Positions 19,301 through 24,581 of a DNA stretch of 24,581 bases are shown piece after piece. The stretch's first letter is position 1. The number at the start of each line of letters is the position of its first letter. This stretch comes from Pelargonium nanum. Its lineage: Eukaryota; Streptophyta; Magnoliopsida; Geraniales; Geraniaceae. Below the pieces are notes generated by a model. That model had not been told where the DNA came from and did not search any database. It saw nothing but the letters and a program-made list of their open reading frames with translations. Both the position numbers and the translations under genes were made by a program. The stretch is from NCBI GenBank assembly GCA_036897485.1, contig JAYMTF010001286.1, positions 1-24,581 on the forward strand, given 5' to 3'.

Positions 19301-22300
19301 GAATTGACTTAACAGCTTCTTTATAGTCCTGTCAGCCATCAGAGGACACTGAAAACTACCCACAAACTAGCTACTTCTGTTGACAGCTCACACTACAATT
19401 TATCTCTTTCTTTAGGTTAATGTAGCTTGATTAATTATTCAAAAAGCATGGGTCCTCTGTGGTTATTTCTCTTTCTTTTTCACATAAACTTTTACTTCTT
19501 ACTGGATTATAATATATGCAAAACTCAAAAAAATTATTTGTTCATTTCATTAATGGTGAACCCAAACTTTCTGCACAGAGTACAACCAACTCATATGGAG
19601 AAACTAAAATTTACACATTCAGTTCCCTCGTAGAAGTCCTACAAATCGCATAAATCTTTAGGTCTTAGTAACTAAGTAATTAGCATAAAAGATTAAGTCA
19701 TGAGTCAATGCTATTTGATTATATCACATATTTTAAAACATGTATATTGTATACCTAAAAATAATGAGAAATTTTTTAGCACAGCTAAGAAGCCAACTAT
19801 ATAACTTAAATAAGATTCTTCCTAAATAAAAGTGCATCGAGCACATTCACATGTACATGTAATTGACAGAACTAGATCCATGGGACACCCAAAACTATTT
19901 AATACCGCAAACCTCAAAGCTTATTTTGGTTTATATATTATCATGATCTTCCATCTTGATGACCTCAATAAAATTGTCATTCCATGTCTCCAACTGAAAC
20001 TTCATTTTCACTATAACAAAAAACAAATAAATAAAAAATAAAATATAGAATGGTCTGTTTCCCCTCTACTTTTCCCTTTACATTTTTCCAAATATCAGGT
20101 AAAACTCAATTACATGGAAATAGAAAAATTATTCATAGATAGTGAGTAAAGTTACAAATGAAACTTAATTCTTTGAAGATTTAAAACAGATCCATTGCTA
20201 CTCTAATACCCTAGGGCAGCTAAATAAAACTTGATGAAATGAGGAGTGCTATACAGCACAGCATACTAACTAGTACTAACTGCTAATGCTGTCCAATTCA
20301 TTAATAACACCAATTATTCTATGGTGATCCCAACTAAATTCCAAATTCTCTGAAGATCTATAATGTGTTTTTGGTACCAGGCAATGGTAAAATGTCCAAA
20401 TAAAACAAAACCAGCGAGATTTTACTAACTATGAGCTCATTTAATGCATAACTATCTAATATAAATGAATTCCTAATCCTGAATTACACCAAGGCATAAG
20501 AAGATATCTAACAACTAGCATTAACTCAAAATGTTGTATAAAGAACTAATCAGCAAGTGATAAACTAAATCTGAAAATTATCCCCGAGCAATTCCTTTCA
20601 TGAAGCTTATTAAATTTGCTTATCACCAAACTCAGAGTTCTGTCAGCTCTTTTTAATAAGATAACAAGTTCTGATAGCCAAAGTGTCATGGACTCTGACC
20701 CAATGAGGAATATGAACAATGACATTGTGCCAATAACTTAACATTTAAAAGAAAAGGAAGAATAAACTTATAAGGTATGAGGGTTGTCCATGACACAAAA
20801 CTTAGGAGCAGAAAGTTAGACATACGAGGTTATCATCAACTTAGAACACATTATGATTTGGAGATTCAAATAGTTATATCTGGTAATGCTCATTAAACCT
20901 GCTAGTTCAAGTGTTCCCTAATCCCTCTTGGATCAAAACAAGTTGAATTACACTTTTTTTATTTTGTAAAAACTATTTTGACTGTTAATCAACGTTGAAA
21001 TTCCTCAGTGAACCTGCAAGTTCCCTTGTTCCCCAATCCCTGTTGTATACATATAAAGTTGAATTGCACTTTTTTATTAAATTTATACTAAGCATATTGA
21101 TTGTTACATCATGCTTTTCGCCGTACTTTTTTAGAGTTTTCAGTTTTAATAGTTCCACTTAACCCTTGATCTACATCACCTTGTTATGTTCACCAATCAG
21201 TGCCGGGCAACTTTTCATCAAAATATCTTTGAATCTGAAATATTCTATTAAATACAACTGTTGTTCCTTAAATTTAATCTGAAACTCACAATATACTGAA
21301 TGGGCCACATACGTCATGACTTTTTCAAAAAACTTGAATCTGACACAGGCAGAAACTAAGCATAGCATAGTTATCAAGATAGCAAATACCTGTATTTCTC
21401 CAAGAAGATGCCTTTCAATAGAATTAAAGGAATCAACTATCTCCAACTCAGACATTTTTGAAATCAGATATTGTATGTCAGTGTTCATTCTTGCCTGCCT
21501 CCATAGTCTCTGTTGTTCTTGTTCAGCAACAGCTCGCCTTCTTTGGAACCATGGCATAAAGTTGTGCCCATTCAAAAACCGCCTGAATAATAAAGCAGAG
21601 CATATTTATCTGAGAAGCAAATAACTAATAGATTGAATCAAACATAGGTATTGGAAAAGAAAATTAAAATAGAATGCTACATCTAAAAGAAAATGGTAGC
21701 AGACTATTTTTGGCAGTAGCAGCGATAATCACCTGTATAATTCCAGCCAGTTAGATCTCATCCTCTTCGTTAGAAACTTCCCCGGACCTCTTGCTGATAA
21801 ACTTGCCAGAAACTCATCAGCATCAAATGGAAGGAGAGGAGGAGGATCAACAAACGGAGAGGAGCCTTCGGAAGGGGTAATAGATCTAAAGTACGGGCCA
21901 AAAGGGGCTAAAAAGTTGGTAGTGAGCTCCAAAAAATGTCGGCGCAGTATCTCATTGTTAACAACTGACATGGACTCCTCAACTCTTGGTGACATTCCAG
22001 CATCAATAAGCCTGTTCAAGATAGAAGTGTCTGGCTTAGTTATTGCGGCATAAGTACTCCACACAGCTTCTTTATGTTCTGTCATGAGACAAAGAGGACC
22101 TTCTCTTCTCAACTTAACAGCACTCATCAAGTTTGAAGATATTTTTTTCAGAGATAGCTGTTGAAAACCGTATCCTTCTGCTTTACCAGAAATTCTGCCA
22201 ATAGAGGATCTTGCAGCTGGGGCAAGTCTGTTTGAATTAGGAGCAGGGCTTCCAACTGATACAATGTGAGGAATGTTCCGGAGAGCTTTGAGGAAAAAGA

Positions 22301-23300
22301 GGTTTGTCACACCCAAAACCATGGGAGGAAAAGTGTCTCCTTCTCGAAGTGCATTTAACAGGGCGAATTCGGGATCATGTATCGTGAAATAAGGCCTAAA
22401 ATCAACACTACAAAGTAATGGTGCAATCAAACTAACAAGACTGGCCACAGCTTCACAACATTGGGGAGGCGTTGGTGCTATAATAAGAATGGGCTCACCA
22501 ATTAGTAATAGTTCCCATAATACCCACAGCTGCAGCAGAAGCCCCCGGAATGTGCTGAAAATATCTGAATCATGAAAAAGACCTTGCGGAACTGACTGAT
22601 TAGTAGGAAGGAGAGGAGCCATAGAGGAGGCAGACACGTCAAAAATCATTTTGCTGTCCAAAGGCAAGCAATGAGGAGGTGGCAAGTTCACTTTAAGAGA
22701 AGAACTCCCAATGGGAAGTTCCATTAGCTTACCGGGTACAGGAGCAGGCCATGTTGAAACATAAGCCGCGATATGCTCAAGGGCTTTTTTGCCAATGTCA
22801 AAATATAACGGACCCATGATTTGTAACAACGGTCTAAACACACTAGAGAAAGGGCTATGTGATAATATGACTACAGATTTTTGCTCCCCACCTCGCTTTA
22901 GCCTCTCATCGTGTCTCTGCCTATTGAACACATATCCGTACAAGTACTTGTTATCCTCGCAAACATGGCCACTGTTCAGTCCTTGGGAAACTTTCTCGCT
23001 TGCAAGAACTTGTGTATCTTTGGACTGTTTCCGCCTCCGAAACCGGAAAAAGAAGATGCAATCATGAATGCTGGATCTGTTTTGGTGTTGGGAAACAGAA
23101 TCCGGAAATGAAGTAAAAGCAACCTCTAGTTCCTCATCTTTGGTGAGAGAACCGGAAGGATAACACTCTTCAATGAGCTGGCCTTGTTCAAGATCAAATC
23201 TAATGATGCAAAAAGCAACAGCCCAATGGTGCAAAGATTCGGGACCCGGCTTCAAACTAATAACTTCTTGCTTAGGAGAAAACGAAGGTGAACGACTCAT
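16354..23300 (-). CDS. DENND6-like (DENN domain) protein, three coding exons
   Basis: Minus-strand exons 23300-21733 (1568 bp), 21582-21390 (193 bp) and 16575-16354 (222 bp, stop TAA 16354-16356) join in frame with GT/AG borders to give 660 residues. The start at 23300 gives MSRSPSF; the next codons upstream in frame are GAA and GTG, so this is the first usable ATG. Residues 24-68 (HWAVAFCIIRFDLEQGQ, then EECYP and TSFPDS) match the N-terminal DENND6 signature. Residues 120-170 (YLYGYVFNRQ, SVVILSHSPF, PLYFD) and 257-350 (LWVLWELLLIGEPILIIAP, SVDFRPYFTIHD, VLGVTNLFF) are the u/cDENN core, followed by a dDENN-like C-terminus with a basic, Gln-rich helix (residues 530-552). Known: animal DENND6A is a Rab14 GEF in endosomal recycling. 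The plant role is inferred to be Rab activation at endomembranes; target unknown. The 4814-bp intron between exons 2 and 3 (phase 0) could hide a small unrecognised exon. Confidence 0.93.
17217..17588 (-). other. GC-richer intronic segment, repeat-like, unidentified
   Basis: The segment stands out in base composition and repeats the word GCGCCAT or its complement several times (GGCGCACCATGGCGC near 17308, TGCGCCATATG near 17341, CCGCCATGC near 17463). The open frame of 123 codons is Ala/Arg/Cys-rich with no domain I know, and it lies in an intron on the same strand as the host gene. It is more likely an inserted repeat or decayed element than an exon. Confidence 0.35.
19131..19330. repeat. 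Imperfect duplication (~45 bp units, 150 bp apart)
   Basis: Units at 19131-19173 and 19281-19330 share GTCTCAGCTTTAATG and end in ATAGTCCT, with small gaps between. They lie within the DENND6-like intron. Origin unknown. Confidence 0.65.
20891..21111. repeat. Imperfect tandem duplication (~103 bp units, period ~117 bp)
   Basis: Units at 20891-20991 and 21007-21111 share ordered words: AACCTGC, AGTTC, TTCCC, AATCCCT, AGTTGAATT(A/G)CACTTTTTT, TGA(C/T)TGTTA. Similarity of roughly 70 percent suggests an old local duplication in the intron about 280 bp from exon 2. Confidence 0.75.
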
Positions 23301-23429
23301 TTCCACAACAACTCAACCGCCCCCGATTTAATCATTCATCAAAAATGCCATCTTTAGGACTTCCAAGGAGCAACCAAGAAGCCCAATTCTTGATATATGT
23401 ATTTCAAAGAAGTTGTCAACAATCAAACC

Positions 23430-23669
23430 CTAAAAACAGAGAAATGCATCAACTATTTAGCTAGCGGAATTCAAATTCAACAAGAAGCTTCTTGTTTCTA
23501 TAGCTTAATATAGCTTAGTTACTAGTTGCAGATCAAGTTCAAGTGATTTGCGGAAGCAAAAAACGAAGTTTAGATAGATCATGTGTTTGATGAGATGCAA
23601 AATCATTTGGGTGATAATTAGAATCTCCATTTGAATATGCGAAGAAAATTGAAGTCGGAGAAGGCTTAC
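23430..23669 (-). other. 5'-UTR intron of the DENND6-like gene
   Basis: On the minus strand CAG|GTAAGC (exon ends at 23670) is a strong donor and CTCTGTTTTTAG|GG (exon resumes at 23429) is a strong acceptor with a pyrimidine tract. The 240-bp gap lies between the likely transcription start and the ATG at 23300. Leader introns are common in plant housekeeping genes. The splice is predicted, not demonstrated. Confidence 0.6.
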
Positions 23670-23670
23670 C

Positions 23671-24399
23671 TGAAAATTGAAGCAGTGTCGCGAGACGAAT
23701 TTGGGCAGAGAAGAGAAAATCGCAGGGAAGAGAGATTTGGGTTGGGTTAGGGTTGAGGAAGAACCAAAAATTTAGGGGAAATTTAGAAGATGGACGAGAG
23801 ATAATCATTTCGGGCGGTTCAAATATAATTTTGCATTGCAGTGCAAAATGTGTGTTTCGAACTCAGGCCATGTATCTTTATTCTTGCTGTTTCTTTCTTC
23901 TTCTTTTTTCACCTAAGAATGTGAGAATTTGGGTTTCTGGTCGGGTTTTGTTGGGTCAATCTCTACTTGCTTATTTATATGTCTCGGTTGGGTTTTGTAA
24001 TTTTGAACCAAAATTTTAAACGTGTTGTTTGAGTCTTTTCACTCGTAATTGGATCGTGTAATTTAACACATTTAAATGGTAAAATGATTCATTTAACATA
24101 ATGCTAAACTATCATTGTTCATTAGAGACTGACACAAATTGCCAACTTGAAAATCTCATCCTCCACATTAGCCTCAACTGAATCCGCTTTGATTGTATCA
24201 TCGCTAGGATCTCATCTGCTGGTGAAAGTTTCCCTTCAAGAACACCTATATTCATTATATTCCAAAGATCTCAAAAATTATACATAGGCTCAAGCACATG
24301 ATCATAGTCGTGAAATCAAAAAATTACAGTCAAACAATCCCCAAATGTGTAGTAGACACCCTATAAAACCATATACCCCACCTTCATCTAGTAATTTAT
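23671..24399. other. DENND6-like 5' exon, promoter and upstream flank
   Basis: 23671 to about 23943 is the predicted first 5'-UTR exon (purine/pyrimidine-biased, with CTCTTCTCTG-type words on the minus strand). Upstream is AT-rich promoter sequence. From about 24110 rightwards the DNA may already be decayed LINE sequence continuous with the zf-RVT remnant. No other gene is seen. Confidence 0.45.
23972..23979 (-). promoter_or_regulatory. TATA-like box upstream of the DENND6-like gene
   Basis: TATAAATA on the minus strand. A start about 30 bases downstream (near 23943) would give a leader of about 270 bases before the 5'-UTR intron donor at 23669. In AT-rich DNA such a word can occur by chance. 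Confidence 0.35.
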
Positions 24400-24581
24400 G
24401 TTCCATTTTCTCAATTTTCGCACCACAAACTGGACATACAACATCCACATCAACCCTTTTATTTTGCAATTTACTACACATCGGAAAGAACTCAACGAGC
24501 GTACTCCATTAGAAGCTCTTAACCTCTCCACGGGCTTGAATATATAACAATTGTTTCCATACAGCTTGATCACTTTGTCAC
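24400..24581 (-). mobile_element. LINE reverse-transcriptase zinc-binding (zf-RVT) remnant, runs off window edge
   Basis: On the minus strand one frame reads the typical zf-RVT region that follows plant LINE reverse transcriptase. A segment beginning WKQLLYIQARGEVKSF meets an in-frame TAA, then continues with FFPMCSKLQNKRV and the zinc ligand cluster CPVCGAKIEKMEH (cysteine codons at 24434-24436 and 24425-24427). Beyond the histidine, matches fade by about 24400. One nonsense codon and the decayed 3' side mark it as dead. The reverse transcriptase would lie to the right of the window. Confidence 0.75.

Larger units (their letters stand above)
16576..21389 (-). other. Second coding intron of the DENND6-like gene (4814 bp)
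   Basis: On the minus strand the donor is GT at 21389-21388 (after GAGATACAG) and the acceptor is CAG at 16578-16576. Content: a less AT-rich segment at 17210-17590 with a 123-codon minus-strand frame of no recognised domain; a spaced duplication (19131-19330); a tandem-like duplication (20891-21111). No LINE or LTR coding sequence is visible inside. Confidence 0.8.

Noticed and set aside
22789..23111. Two + strand frames
   Set aside because: They are shadows of exon 1 of the DENND6-like gene.
23539..23808. Open frame of 89 codons on the - strand upstream of the DENND6-like ATG
   Set aside because: It spans the predicted 5'-UTR intron and its donor site; it is best explained as leader sequence.
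1..24581. CRISPR array, tRNA, rRNA, operon or phage-type system
   Set aside because: No regular spacer-repeat pattern, cloverleaf-like gene or clustered intronless genes were seen; the window is typical plant nuclear DNA.

Overview
The window looks like nuclear DNA of a eudicot plant. It is AT-rich, its genes are split by introns with GT/AG borders, and it holds plant-type transposons (Ty1/copia, L1-type LINEs, Stowaway-like and Mutator-like MITEs). Two protein-coding genes are supported. They converge (+ then -) across about 7 kb of transposon debris. The genus cannot be fixed from sequence alone; the FUL protein reads like a core-eudicot (euFUL) copy.

Positions 1-9.33 kb hold most of a FRUITFULL/AGL8-type MADS-box gene on the + strand. 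Exon 1 (the MADS box) is upstream of the window. The window opens inside a first intron of at least 5.8 kb, then gives exons 2-8 (I region, K domain, C-terminus with the paleoAP1/FUL motif LPPWML). All splice phases fit and the frame is open to the stop at 9326-9328. Its introns carry small insertions: Stowaway-like MITEs and a perfect hairpin in intron 1, a LINE 3' fragment with target-site duplication (TSD) in intron 3, and a 234-bp Mutator-type fold-back element with a 9-bp TSD in intron 7.

Positions 9.33-16.2 kb are intergenic. They hold an internally deleted antisense LINE (10.25-11.37 kb) abutting a broken sense Ty1/copia fragment (11.38-13.06 kb), a second antisense LINE 3' end with RNase H domain and poly(A) (14.13-14.96 kb), and a diverged 473-bp fold-back element (15.70-16.17 kb).

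Positions 16.35-24.0 kb hold a DENND6-type (DENN domain) gene on the - strand: three coding exons encoding a predicted 660 residues, a 4.8-kb second coding intron, a 5'-UTR intron and a TATA-like box. A LINE zinc-binding (zf-RVT) remnant on the - strand runs off the right edge.

The two genes have unrelated roles (a floral/fruit transcription factor and a Rab-GEF-type trafficking regulator), and nothing shows that they work together. I found no CRISPR array, tRNA, rRNA or bacterial-type system, and no clearly novel multi-gene system. The most interesting signals are transposon-derived structures inside or next to the two genes.
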